From Tritrichomonas musculus (lineage: Eukaryota > Parabasalia > Tritrichomonadida > Tritrichomonadidae), in the NCBI GenBank assembly GCA_039105265.1, contig JAPFFF010000048.1, forward strand, positions 62,001-126,000: 64,000 bases of DNA, in the 5' to 3' direction. The number at the start of each line of letters is the position of its first letter. The stretch's first letter is position 1. The notes beneath the pieces were generated by a model. That model was not told where the DNA came from. It saw nothing but the letters and a program-made list of their open reading frames with translations, and did no database searches. Of the stretch, positions 10,701 to 20,400 are shown piece by piece. The position numbers and the translations under genes are program-made.

Positions 10701-11444
10701 GGAATGATGCATTTTTCTGATATAACCAATACTGAGTATATACGCGAAGGCATAAAATATTTAACTAAATCGTGCTTTAATGGTTTTAAACAAGCCTGCT
10801 TCTCTGTTGGCTTTTTGTTTCATGAAGGAAAATATATGAAAAAAAATATTCAACGATCAATTCATTTTTATAAAGAAGCGTCTTCTTTCAACAATCAATT
10901 CGCTAAAAATAATCTTGGAATTATTTATAAAAATGGATTTAATGATGAAATTAAACAAAATCTTGGATTGGCATGTGCTTATTTTGAAGAAGCAATTAAA
11001 CAAAAAAATGATAAACTGTCAAAATACAATTTGGCTCATATTTATCTCTACAACGAAATAACTGATCATAGCATTGATAAATCAATTGACTTATTAATTC
11101 AATCATCGTTGGAAGGCTTTAATCAATCTTTGATATTATTGTGCATATCTTTAATTAAAAAGTATGGATATAACTTTGATGCATTCGCAAAGAGACTTGA
11201 TAATGATAGTTTATCATTAAAAATCATTAGATTGATTGAATTAAAAAGATTAAATAATGAAAAAAATTATGAACAATTATTTAAACAATATAGGCATGTT
11301 GATTTCCTGTACAATATTATTCAGGAATATGTGCTATCTTCCAAGATTAGTGAAGATAATCCAATCGAAAATATCCAAAATAATTCAAAAATCATTGATA
11401 TTTCAGAAATGTTTTATGAAGGCTTTGGATTTGGAAGAATATAG
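7788..11444 (+). CDS. Protein kinase with long Sel1-repeat array
   Basis: This 1,218-residue protein starts with about 200 residues of unrecognised sequence. A kinase-like domain follows (about 205-440): FAIK for the ATP-binding Lys, YRDLKPNN for the catalytic loop (Asp about 308), IDFGG for the metal-binding DFG and AAPEN for the APE region. The Gly-rich loop is not recognisable, and Tyr replaces the usual His of HRD, so activity is plausible but not certain. From residue 481 about 17 tandem 36-residue Sel1/TPR-like repeats run to about 1100, with the pattern NKAIYYF.LAA.QN.PEAQ..LG.IY.EGKYV. Sel1 repeats form alpha-solenoids that bind partner proteins, so the likely role is a cytosolic scaffold kinase. 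Kinase + Sel1 proteins form a large paralogous group in trichomonads. No intron signals are seen, and the start fits the first in-frame ATG after an initiator-like TCATT. Confidence 0.88.
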   Translation: MESSFLQLENSLKNDEIKFRNSRINDIIKLYSFIQVSDDSNYEMKQEIYQNMKDSKTIMINYYYEKEKEDSNDRYFIIGFERTIISIKQTCSNFIQILLSKNPEPKICFLRDTKNFFHVEIPYKEIVPDSFFMNEICSFSHQLISEKNYELFQNIFSCVTGYLIQKAYHKINANRIDFFVTNSETKKYDIKEFINLRQIDASFSSKVELYYHFESEQLFAIKTYFPFNEKLLEREIGVYNDISHPLIPKYYGIIEGINQTSIIIEYINGQTLQNIKDIKLNEEQKIMAIFDLLCIFLYLHEKNYVYRDLKPNNVIVDENNQIVLIDFGGMINIKEQNEEDNCFTKSFNDKYAAPENIHEEGIPSFKSDIYSLGKMIYFILMEDLPNNENENFNIYQEIFIKKWKIHQNCLHYNPDLRPSIHELIKNFLIVLFNENHFDSSIIEKINQKYHCYSLKYEMKSLQEQLYYIHLILAKHFTLIDMSKAIYYFTLANGQNDPQTLFIFGTMYFEGKYVQRDIQKAMNYYILAADKNHVQSQIIVGLYYFENVYVKRNMNKVIHYFTLAANQNDQEAQYYLGLIYFEGTYVQQNVDKAIYYFELASNQNNIEAQFNLGFIYEDDKYCRADINKAIYYYSLAANQNHPKAQLNLGIIYFEGKFVQPDINKAIYLFELASKQNISEAQLRLGLIYSKGENVDKDINKAIYYFELASRQDVPEAFLNLALIYAKGEQVEQDMKKFLHYLTLASKLNNSEVYFTIGLIYAEGTYVQQDMNKAIHYFELAANQKHPQALFNLGLFYFKGQYVQQDISRAIHYYTESAKQNYANAQYNLAILYSEGRYVQKDSTKAIHYYSLAADQNMPEAQLNLGIIYEEGKYVPRNIKKAIHYYSLAANQNIPEAQFILGNIYFEGKDVLRDINRAIFYYTLSGDQNHSEALFNLGCIYYVGKFVSRDLDKAKKYFTRASYQNHPKAMYAIGMMHFSDITNTEYIREGIKYLTKSCFNGFKQACFSVGFLFHEGKYMKKNIQRSIHFYKEASSFNNQFAKNNLGIIYKNGFNDEIKQNLGLACAYFEEAIKQKNDKLSKYNLAHIYLYNEITDHSIDKSIDLLIQSSLEGFNQSLILLCISLIKKYGYNFDAFAKRLDNDSLSLKIIRLIELKRLNNEKNYEQLFKQYRHVDFLYNIIQEYVLSSKISEDNPIENIQNNSKIIDISEMFYEGFGFGRI

Positions 11445-11617
11445 CACCAAATGTATCAATTGTATCAAATACAGGAACAGATATTATGGCTTAAGGAATT
11501 GGACTTGGCTCTAAAAATTTTTATTGATAATTTATTATTAATACAATTTCAAATAAATAAAATTTCTTTTTGCATATCAACAATAAAGTATTTATCTGCC
11601 TTTTGTGATTTGATTTT

Positions 11618-13445
11618 ATGCGCTTCTTTCGTAGTTTCATAATAAAAACCTCTCATAAAAAATTTTTAATAAATTTATGTTGTAGGAAATTATCAGAAAT
11701 ATTTAATTTTGAAAAAGTTGCATTTAAGCAGAACGAGCTTGATACATTAAATTACATATCACTTTCACTGACGAAATGTTCCGATTTTATGCAATTTCCA
11801 AAACTTAATTATGATAATAAAATATCAAACCATTTTGTTGAAATCGACACAAACAGTCTCAACACCATTATTAAACAACCTATGCATCAAAAATTTATAA
11901 TTTCCACTAAAAACAGAGAATATAGATGCAATATATTTGGAATTCTCTCATCTGTCATTTTACGGGATCTTCTCGTCTCGAATCAGACACCAAATCGTTA
12001 TGAATACGACTTCGAAGACAAGTTTAATGAATTTCAACAAATTTGTGATCTTTTCAATTTCAAAATTGTCAAAATTTCAGTGGAAGATTTCCAAATTGAA
12101 GATGCTTATCAAGCAATTGATCAAAGCTTGGATGAATTTGATCGATTCAATGATGAAATAGATAAGCAACAAATTGTTATTGATTCAATTGAAGATCTAT
12201 TCAATTGGTTGTATGACATTCAATCGTTAACTATTCAAAAAGTTGCACTTTCAATTGAAAAATCAAATTGGATTAAAACTGAAGATGATGTCAAAGAGTT
12301 GGCTGCAATTATCCTTCAACTAATCGGCTCTGATATTTATTTGCATTCTTATTTGGCCGACTTATTAATTGAACTTGACAAAAAGTCAATATTCAATAAT
12401 ATGTTGAATATTTTGATGCCTTTCATCATTCAAAAATTGAATGAATTTCTTCGTTCAGATTTGTCATATTGTTCATTCATCTACAACTTGTTCAAGAGAA
12501 AAGCCATTACTGAAAAAAAATTGTCAGAAATGATTAGAAATAACAATATAAATGATAATGTAGTCTCTTGGTTTTAGCCAGAATTACAAAAAATTAATTT
12601 TTTAATTCCCGGAAATTCACGAATATATTCTCTTTATAAAGACAACATCAAAGAATATAAAAAGATGCGGGATAGTGGAATTCCTGATGACAAATTAGCA
12701 CAATCAATTCATAATGAAGACGTTGATGCTTTACAGTAAATTGTTTCTGCCAGCCCGAAAAAAACTAGCCAATTTATAATTCCTTACAATATTTTTATGG
12801 TTTTGATCAAAATGGATCAATGAATATAATTAATTATTCAGCTTCTTGTGGCTCACTTAAAGGCTTTAGATATTAAATTGTAAATCACAGAATTGTTGAT
12901 TTAAATACTTTTAAATATGCTGTTTATGGAGGCAACATTGAAATTATTAGGATTACTGATCAACAACTTTTATTGAAAAATATAAAAATTGATCCAAATG
13001 ACACATTTGCTCAATGTGAAATTATTTTACCTTCAATTTTTAGACATAAAAATGATTTGTTTGATTGGATTCTTGATAATAAAATTACAAATAAAAGCCA
13101 GTATTTAAATTTAATGTATAATTTAATTATAGCTGCTGTGCATGAACGAAATGCACATTCATTGATTGAACTAATTATGCTTTATATTTATCATCATATG
13201 AAACTGCAAAGAAATTAATCTCTATGAAAAATGTTGATGTTAATTATGAGCATCTTTGTACAAATGACAAATCGGGTAATTCAAATTTAGGAAGTTTTAA
13301 TAGTTACATATCATTATTGTCAAATGCTGTTATCAATCAAGATGCAGAAAAAGTTGATTTAATAATTCAGCATTCTTTATTTGATGAACTAGTGGAGTCT
13401 TGTCTTTGCCTATATAAAGAGATACAACAAAAACTAGTGGAGTAG
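11618..13445 (+). pseudogene. Broken BTB-like + DUF3447/ankyrin-type gene
   Basis: The first 319 codons (11618-12577) are open and hold a BTB-like stretch near residues 95-145 (FIISTKNREY, then EYDFEDKFNEFQQICDLFNF), followed by an all-helical region, as in the large trichomonad BTB/DUF3447 family. Family-like sequence continues directly after the TAG at 12575 (text like FLIPGNSRIYSLYKDNIKEY) but is interrupted again at about 12737 and about 12820. It reappears in other frames at 12973-13218 (HKNDLFDWILDNKI, AAVHERNAHSLIELI) and 13224-13445. The gene therefore carries at least four disablements and is very probably dead. It sits in tandem with the Sel1 kinase, 170 bp downstream, with no sign of a shared transcript. 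Confidence 0.75.
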
Positions 13446-14014
13446 ATGAAGAAATAATTGTTAATTCGAGGTTATCGCCATTAGCGACGGATTGTAATTT
13501 CGCGGAATCGATATTATATTGAGCCTTTTCGTATTCAGGAAAATGATGTGCATATATATGTGAAGTTGCATATTAGTTTCCAAATCCCAATTATAATTTC
13601 AATTTAGTTTGATATTAAGGCATTTTATCAAATACAAAGATATCAAAGATTTTTTTTAATACCTTTGCAAATAAAAGTATCATTTGACACAAAGATAAAG
13701 TAAAAAAATTGAGCGATATTTATAATTTGATCTTATAAAAATTTTTCTTCATTCAGATTTATCAGATTATTATAATTGTGTACAAAAAACCAAATAAGTA
13801 AATATGCAAAATCATGTCAAATTAACAAGCCTTATAAACAATGAAATTCATTTTTATATTTCTATTGAATTTTTTGAGAAGATTTTTCTGAATATTATTG
13901 TAAATTTGAATTAAATATTTTCTTTTCTGATGATTTTATTTTTTTTGTATGAAAATAATTGTGTATAATGAAAAGTGATAAAACTTGAACTTTTCGAAAA
14001 GTCTGATAAACTCA

Positions 14015-15127
14015 ATAAAATAATGTTCATCTCTTACACAATTCTATGAAAAAGTGAATAAATTGAATAAATTTTCTCAAAAAAATTGAAAAAATATTAT
14101 CAATTATTTTTCAGAGGAAATTTTATGGATTTTTAATTTCATTGAATCTTATTATTTTGAATAAATTCTTTCAAATATTTGAAAATATTATATCAGATAT
14201 TGCTTTGTTATTTGAAACATGTTTATCTTCATATATTTATTGAATTTCAAAAAATTAAATATATATTAATGAAATAATATTCATTATATATCAAATGGTA
14301 AGATGTTATTGTTTTATAAGTATTAAAAATTTGAAAAAATAATCGGTTATCTTCATCCATTACCAAATTTTAAAAAATTGTGGTTTAATAAAATATTATT
14401 TAATACCTTATATTCTTTTTCATTAATTTTTTTTACATTTTTTTTTTCAAATAATTAATTAGTTTTTGAATAACGTAAACTTTTGAAAATGTGAGAAACG
14501 ATTATTTTTTAGTCAAATTATAATTATTTTCTTATTGGCCAAAAGAAAAAAGTTTAAAACTTTGGATCGTTTGTCCGATAAAGAAGACCCAAAATTATAA
14601 ATCTCTTAAAATTATACGGGTAATAATGGAAATTTATTGCATCACGAATGCCAGGTCAATAGGAATCCACTAAAAAAAGTTTTTATTACACATATGTAGA
14701 GAGAAAAGCAGTTTTCCCAAATCTTGGACGTACAGATAAAATAGCATCCGGAGTTAAAAGCGAGGATATCGATAATTGAAGGAGATTCAGTACAGCATTT
14801 ACCCAATTTATCTTTTGATTATTAGATATCAGCTACAAGTGCCAAGTTATGGCCAAAATTATAATGGTCATTGGAACCGAGTCAAGCAAGCTTATAATCA
14901 ATACCGAACAAAGCTTGTTTACACCATTGATCTAAAGTTTAAACTCGATAAAATTTTTAACTTTTTCTATTATTTTTATTTTTTTTTTAATTCAAAAATT
15001 CTGAACTTATGCTTCTAGAGAAAAAAAAAATGTTCATCTCCCGATAGCTACTTTTTTAAAAAACATATAGAAAATTTTAAATTAAATACATTCAAAAAAA
15101 TTGTGTAAGAGATGAACATTATTTTAT
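14015..15127. mobile_element. Decayed DNA transposon, 29-bp TIRs
   Basis: A 29-bp sequence at 14015-14043 (core ATGTTCATCTCTTACACAAT) recurs as an exact reverse complement at 15099-15127, enclosing 1,113 bp. A partial third copy of the end motif, AATGTTCATCTC, lies near 15030-15042. The interior has no long ORF. A diverged stretch around 14530-14960 shows patchy protein-like text in several frames (for example KTLDRLSDKEDPK), possibly a decayed transposase. Perfect ends with a decayed body suggest a non-autonomous or truncated copy. No clear target duplication is seen and the superfamily is not assigned. Confidence 0.65.
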
Positions 15128-15870
15128 GAAGTTTATATATCCATTCAAAATCTGAATCAAAACTTATTGTAATAACAGTGATGGCTTACAATATCTTCAA
15201 AAAATTTTGAAGAATTATAAAAAAGAATTTGAATCAAAAAAAAAAAAAAAAAAAAAAAAAAAATGAAAACTTCATATTTACCAAAACTCAAATTAATGTG
15301 CTTAATCGAATGAAATTTATTTCTTTTATATTAACATATTTTATGTCATAAACATCATATTCTTTTTTTTTTTTTTTTTATAACACCTAATATTATTTAT
15401 TAAATTTTTTTTCATATATGTATCTTCATATATTATAATTAATTAAATTATAATTTTAATTTTATTAAATATTTATAAAAAATTTGATTTAAAATAAAAA
15501 TAATTTTTTATTTATTATTCATATTTATACAAATAAACAAATTTTTTATTGTTGTGATTTAATTATAAAAATGATATTAAATATAAACATATTTTAAAAA
15601 CATCTACCTATAAAACAAATTATATAATAATATAAACAGATTCTAGAATTTCAAACAATATTTAATATTTATATATATATACAATTATTTAAAAAATAAA
15701 TAAAATAATTAGATATATTAAAATAATACCTGTGCTAAACTTTTGAGAGATTTGTAATGTAGAAAATATTTTGAGAATATTATCTTTTCAATCTATCAAA
15801 ATTTAAATCAGTTTATAAAATTGAGAAAATAAAGAAAAATTCAGTGAATAATCAATTGATTGTTTTTATT

Positions 15871-15878
15871 TCATAATT
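15871..15878 (+). promoter_or_regulatory. Candidate initiator TCATAATT
   Basis: This fits the trichomonad TCAYW initiator and lies 17 nt before the ATG at 15888, a typical very short leader. Support is motif and spacing only. Confidence 0.4.
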
Positions 15879-15887
15879 GAAATTGAA

Positions 15888-16901
15888 ATGGAAGAGATGC
15901 AAGAGATTCTTTCCCAGCACGGATATCAATGCAAAGAATTTTTGGGCAGTGGTTCCTTTTCTAGTGTATATTTATGCGAAAGTTCAAAATATCATCAGCA
16001 ATTTGCTGTGAAAAAAGCAATCAAGCACAAATTATCAGCTTATGAATATAACTCGTTGATTTCTCTTAATCATCCTCACATTGTTCAACTATACGACTCT
16101 TTTGAAGATGATAATTGGAGATATCTTGTTACTGAATATTGTCCTAATGGCACAATCCTCAAGAAAAAGAAGCTCTCATTCGATTATTTTGTATATTATG
16201 CAAGACAGATTTTAGACGCTTTATCATTTTGCCATTTACATAAAATAGCTCATCGGGATATTAAACCTGAAAATATTTTTATAGACCAATATGATCATGT
16301 TAAACTTGCTGATTTTGGATTAGCCAGACAGTTTGAAGATAAGAGAAAATCAACAGAAAAATGTGGCTCTTTAATATTTTTTGCTCCAGAAATGTTTGAA
16401 TGTAATGAAATTTGTCCTTTCAAAGCCGATATATGGGCTCTTGGAATCACATTCTTTTTCATGGCAACTGGAGATTTACCATTTAAAACAAATTCAATCG
16501 AAGAACTTAAGAAATGGGTAATTTATGGTGATCTTGAATTTATTGATAATAATATTGATCCACAAATTCATTATCTAATCAGGAAAATGACAAATAAAGA
16601 TCCTAAAAAGCGCCCAACAGCTGAAAAATTACTAAAATTGCCGATGTTTGAACCAATAGCAGCCAAAAAAACATCATTGTTTATGAATCAAACGGCTAGA
16701 AGAAATTCTTACACTACTGGCATCACAATTCAATCAAATTTAGAAACAAACAAATCTTTAAACATGTTCAGAAATAGATATATTGATGATCCAACTGACA
16801 CTAAGAAGCAAAATTTTCAAAACTGCATTCTTACATATAGAAAAATATATTTCCCAATACTACAAAGAAAAACTCTTCGTAACATATCAAGACCCATGTA
16901 A
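15888..16901 (+). CDS. Ser/Thr protein kinase, CAMK-like
   Basis: This is a complete 337-residue kinase with all key motifs: Gly loop GSGSFSSV (20-27), ATP-binding Lys42 in FAVKK, a likely alpha-C Glu53, HRDIKPEN (122-129), DFG (142-144) and APE (166-168), then DIWALGI. The catalytic domain fills residues 16-255 and is followed by an 80-residue basic tail without a recognised domain. The sequence resembles the CAMK/CAMKL group that is very numerous in trichomonads. It should phosphorylate Ser/Thr of cytosolic proteins; the substrate is unknown. The start is set by an initiator-like TCATAATT 17 nt upstream and by the correct distance to the Gly loop. The stop is TAA within GTAAATT, again close to a TAAA signal. 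Confidence 0.93.
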   Translation: MEEMQEILSQHGYQCKEFLGSGSFSSVYLCESSKYHQQFAVKKAIKHKLSAYEYNSLISLNHPHIVQLYDSFEDDNWRYLVTEYCPNGTILKKKKLSFDYFVYYARQILDALSFCHLHKIAHRDIKPENIFIDQYDHVKLADFGLARQFEDKRKSTEKCGSLIFFAPEMFECNEICPFKADIWALGITFFFMATGDLPFKTNSIEELKKWVIYGDLEFIDNNIDPQIHYLIRKMTNKDPKKRPTAEKLLKLPMFEPIAAKKTSLFMNQTARRNSYTTGITIQSNLETNKSLNMFRNRYIDDPTDTKKQNFQNCILTYRKIYFPILQRKTLRNISRPM

Positions 16902-17444
16902 ATTAATGTATATTATAGATATAGAATATAAATAAAAGGGTTTTATATTATATTTTACATTTTTACATGTTACTTCTCAATCAATATTAAATAGCATTTT
17001 ATAACTTTAAAAAGTGTTTTCTATACATCAAATATACATTAATTATTTCTTGAAAGTGAATTGGTTTCAATTCAAAAAAATAGTTTAAAATATAAATATA
17101 TTAATGTTTAATTTAAATAAATAATCATTTAAATTAATATTATCATTTATTTCTTATAAAATTAATTATATATTAAGATAAATCCTTTTTAATATTTTAA
17201 AATCTCATTTATTAAAAAATTGAATTTATTTCGTTAAAAAACCATTATTATTTTTAAATTAATAAATAATTTTAAGTATAATTAGTTATTTTAATTATAT
17301 ATTGATAAAATATTTATTATAACCATATATTTATTCGAGATTTTTCATTTAAAATTGTTTAATTTTTCATAATGAACCCCAATTTATTGAAATTTTTTTT
17401 TTTGCTTCACTCATTATTTTACAAACAATATTTTCAATTCGTAC
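16902..17444. other. AT-rich intergenic spacer
   Basis: This is extremely AT-rich (long TTAAT/ATTTA runs) with no ORF or structured repeat. It separates the kinase from the large downstream gene. Confidence 0.7.
17411..17420 (+). promoter_or_regulatory. Candidate initiator TCATTATTTT
   Basis: This is a good match to the TCAYW initiator 34 nt upstream of the ATG at 17445. Confidence 0.45.
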
Positions 17445-20400
17445 ATGGATATAAATGCATTCAACAACAATTTAAAAGTTCTTTCAGATGCACAATCTGA
17501 TGAATCCACGATAAATAAAGCATTAATTTTTTTCGAGCGAAATGTTTCTGCCAACCTTTTTTCAGTTTTACGCAATAATATGATACAAAATGTTTTTCAA
17601 GATATTTTTAGCATACTTTTTAATTTATCTCATTACAACTTAACTTCAATTAAATTGGAATCTTCCCGTGCGATGAGCATTTTTCTCACTCGTCTGCTTC
17701 CTTTTTACACTGAATTACTTCAAAAATCTTTTTCAAATGCCATTGAAGAGAATAAAAAGCGCACACCACTTATTCCAGCATCTTTTGCATTTATGTCAAA
17801 GCATGTTTCCCAAACACTTCTTCTTCAATATTTAAACACTTCCCTTATCGTTGACCATTTCCAAGTTGACGATCCTTGTTATTCGACCATAATTGATAAT
17901 ATGAATCAAGTTGGAACCGGATTTCTGCAATATTTATTGAAAAAATTAATAGAACAACTCGAATTTGATCCTAATCGTCACCTATTTCTTGCAATTGGCT
18001 CTGTTATCAAGCATTCGCCAACTTTATTTTTGCCTCAAATTTTGAATCTCGACTCACTGCAATTGTTTGCTTACGTTTTCAAGAATGTCGAATTTGATTA
18101 CACGAAATATGACGTATCGCATGTTGCTGAGCTTATATCTAACGTTCTTCAGTCAAATGAATCTTCTCCTCTCGAAAGAGACTGCGCATATCAAGTTTTG
18201 TCGACTCTTTCGCCGAAAGTTTCTGTTTCGAAAGAAAATGAAAGTTTGATTGATGTCACTTTTTGTGATACAAAAGTGACACTTGATCCACAAGACAACT
18301 TGAATCGTCCTCCTTTTTTTCTTCTTCCTCTTCCGTTGAATCTTCTTCTTCCAAAAGAAAACGAGAGCGTTCTGATACTCAGTTCGAAATACAAAACAAT
18401 TGCGAAAAGCACAACCGATGAAAATGTGAACGAAGTTGTCTCAATCTTCAGAAAAAGTTTGAGTTTGCCATATAATGAAGCTTCATCTGCAGCTATCATC
18501 GGTTTCGCAAGCCAACCGAAACGGTTAAATTCACCAGAACTGATAAATATGGTCATTTACAAAAAGCCGGTTTCGTGGTTTCATTCAATTGACATTTTGA
18601 GAGTGATCAAAAGCTTTCAAATCGTTAACGTTCACACATTGAATTTGCTTTACGAGTTTATTATTAGTGACAACATCAGATTGAGCAGGGAATCAATCGA
18701 TACTGTCAAAAATTTGACAAATAACGAGAATTCCGAAATGATTGAATCTTTTTTCTCACAAAAAGTCGATTTATTTGATTATGACAAATTTCATCGTGTT
18801 TTGACAACTCTGATTTACATCTCCGGCAAATCGTCAAACAAATCGTTCTTGAGCTTTTTGAATAAGATTCTTATTGAAGGAATCGATCTCTACAAAGATC
18901 ACGTCTCTTTTCTTTCACTTGTTTTTGACTATTTGTCGTGCAAGAACCTCTCGAATGAAGGCTCATTGATTCCTGTCTGCAAGATTGCTGTTGCCGTGTG
19001 CGAGGCCTATTTGAGTGCGATATTTGGAGACACTAACGAGGCTGAAAACAACAACAAAGAGATCAATTTCAAACGTTTCTTGAGTCATGCGAAAAGAGAC
19101 GTTCTTTCGAGGAGTTTCGACATCGTCAACGAAAACAAGAGTTATGGCCAATCCTACCCGAGTTTCTTGGCTGCTGTCAGGTTCATCTTTTCACTTCCAA
19201 TCTATGCGATCGGTGCAAGCAAGGCAGTTGACCTTTCATACAAAATATTCACCTTCTTCCCAAACATTTGCTCCTCTTTCTACGAGAAAAACTGGCCAAA
19301 CTTCGACGAAATGCATCAGCTGAAGGTCTTGCAATTCTTGTTCATGAAGTTGCAGTTCGTGTCAGAAAGTAGAACCATCGCTGCTTGGTGCAGAATTGCC
19401 CTGAAAACGCCTCATTTGCTCTTCAAACCAGAGGTTTCAAAAACGATGCAATCGATGGATTTCATGTGCATGACTCTGCTGACTCCAAACTTGGAAGATA
19501 TGAAGTCTGCCGCGTCTTTTGTGGCGTATTTGCATGTCAGCAATTCGGGCAAGCATAAGAAGGACATTGAAGTCTTCATATTAAATCTGAATAACCGCCA
19601 AAAAACCGTTTTCCAAGATGAATTACAAGACATATTTGAAAACAAAATTCCGCAGTTTTTCTCTGACTTGTTCAGCACAGAAAGTGGCAGTCAGAGTGAA
19701 AGTGATGATGACGATGATGATTTGAATGCCGAAAATGAAGTCGTCATTCAAATCAACGAAACTGGATTCAACGCCGACATGAATCGAGCAATTCTTAACG
19801 GCAAATCCTGGGAAGTTGTGGGCTTAATCCAAAGGGGACTCAAAGAAAACGTGCCATTCAGTCTGTTTGACTTTTGTTATCCATCTTTGATGAAGACTGA
19901 AATCTCAAGATGGGCAAACATGCACTGTAGTTACCTCTCATTGAAAAAGTTGCTTTCCAACAATTCTGACATTGACTCTCAGAAAAAGTTGTCATTATTA
20001 GAACTGCTCGATTTTGCACGAACCGAGTGGAAACCGCTCCTCGTATCGTTCTTTAACGGCCACCCGAGCACGTCAGTTCGACTTTTGATGGAAATCCAAA
20101 ACGCTCAAAAAGTGCGATACAATGAAATTCTGAACATATCGTCCATCATGCCGCACGTTTATTTGGAGAGTTCAGAACTGTTCAAACTTGCTTCCCGAAT
20201 CGCAATGCACGCGGAGAAGCAGAGGAAGATGAGGGCCTCGTTCTTGTTCCTCGCACATGCGCTGTCGATCGTAAACAGGACAAATGCAAAGGGCCAATTC
20301 AAGCCTCGCCAGATGCACAGCTATTCGACATCAATCCCAGACTCTCCTCTCGTCTCAGACTTGAGTTCCCTCCTGAAGCGACCGACGAATGCGAGCAGGG

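Larger units (their letters stand above)
13446..15887. other. Gene-poor AT-rich region holding a transposon remnant
   Basis: Apart from the terminal-repeat element at 14015-15127 I see no gene. A pure A run lies near 15237-15263 and a T run near 15365-15379. The rest is featureless AT-rich sequence. Confidence 0.65.

Noticed and set aside
14776-15018. 80-codon plus-strand ORF as an intact gene
   Set aside because: It lies inside the decayed transposon and ends in Phe/Tyr low complexity; at most a transposase relic.
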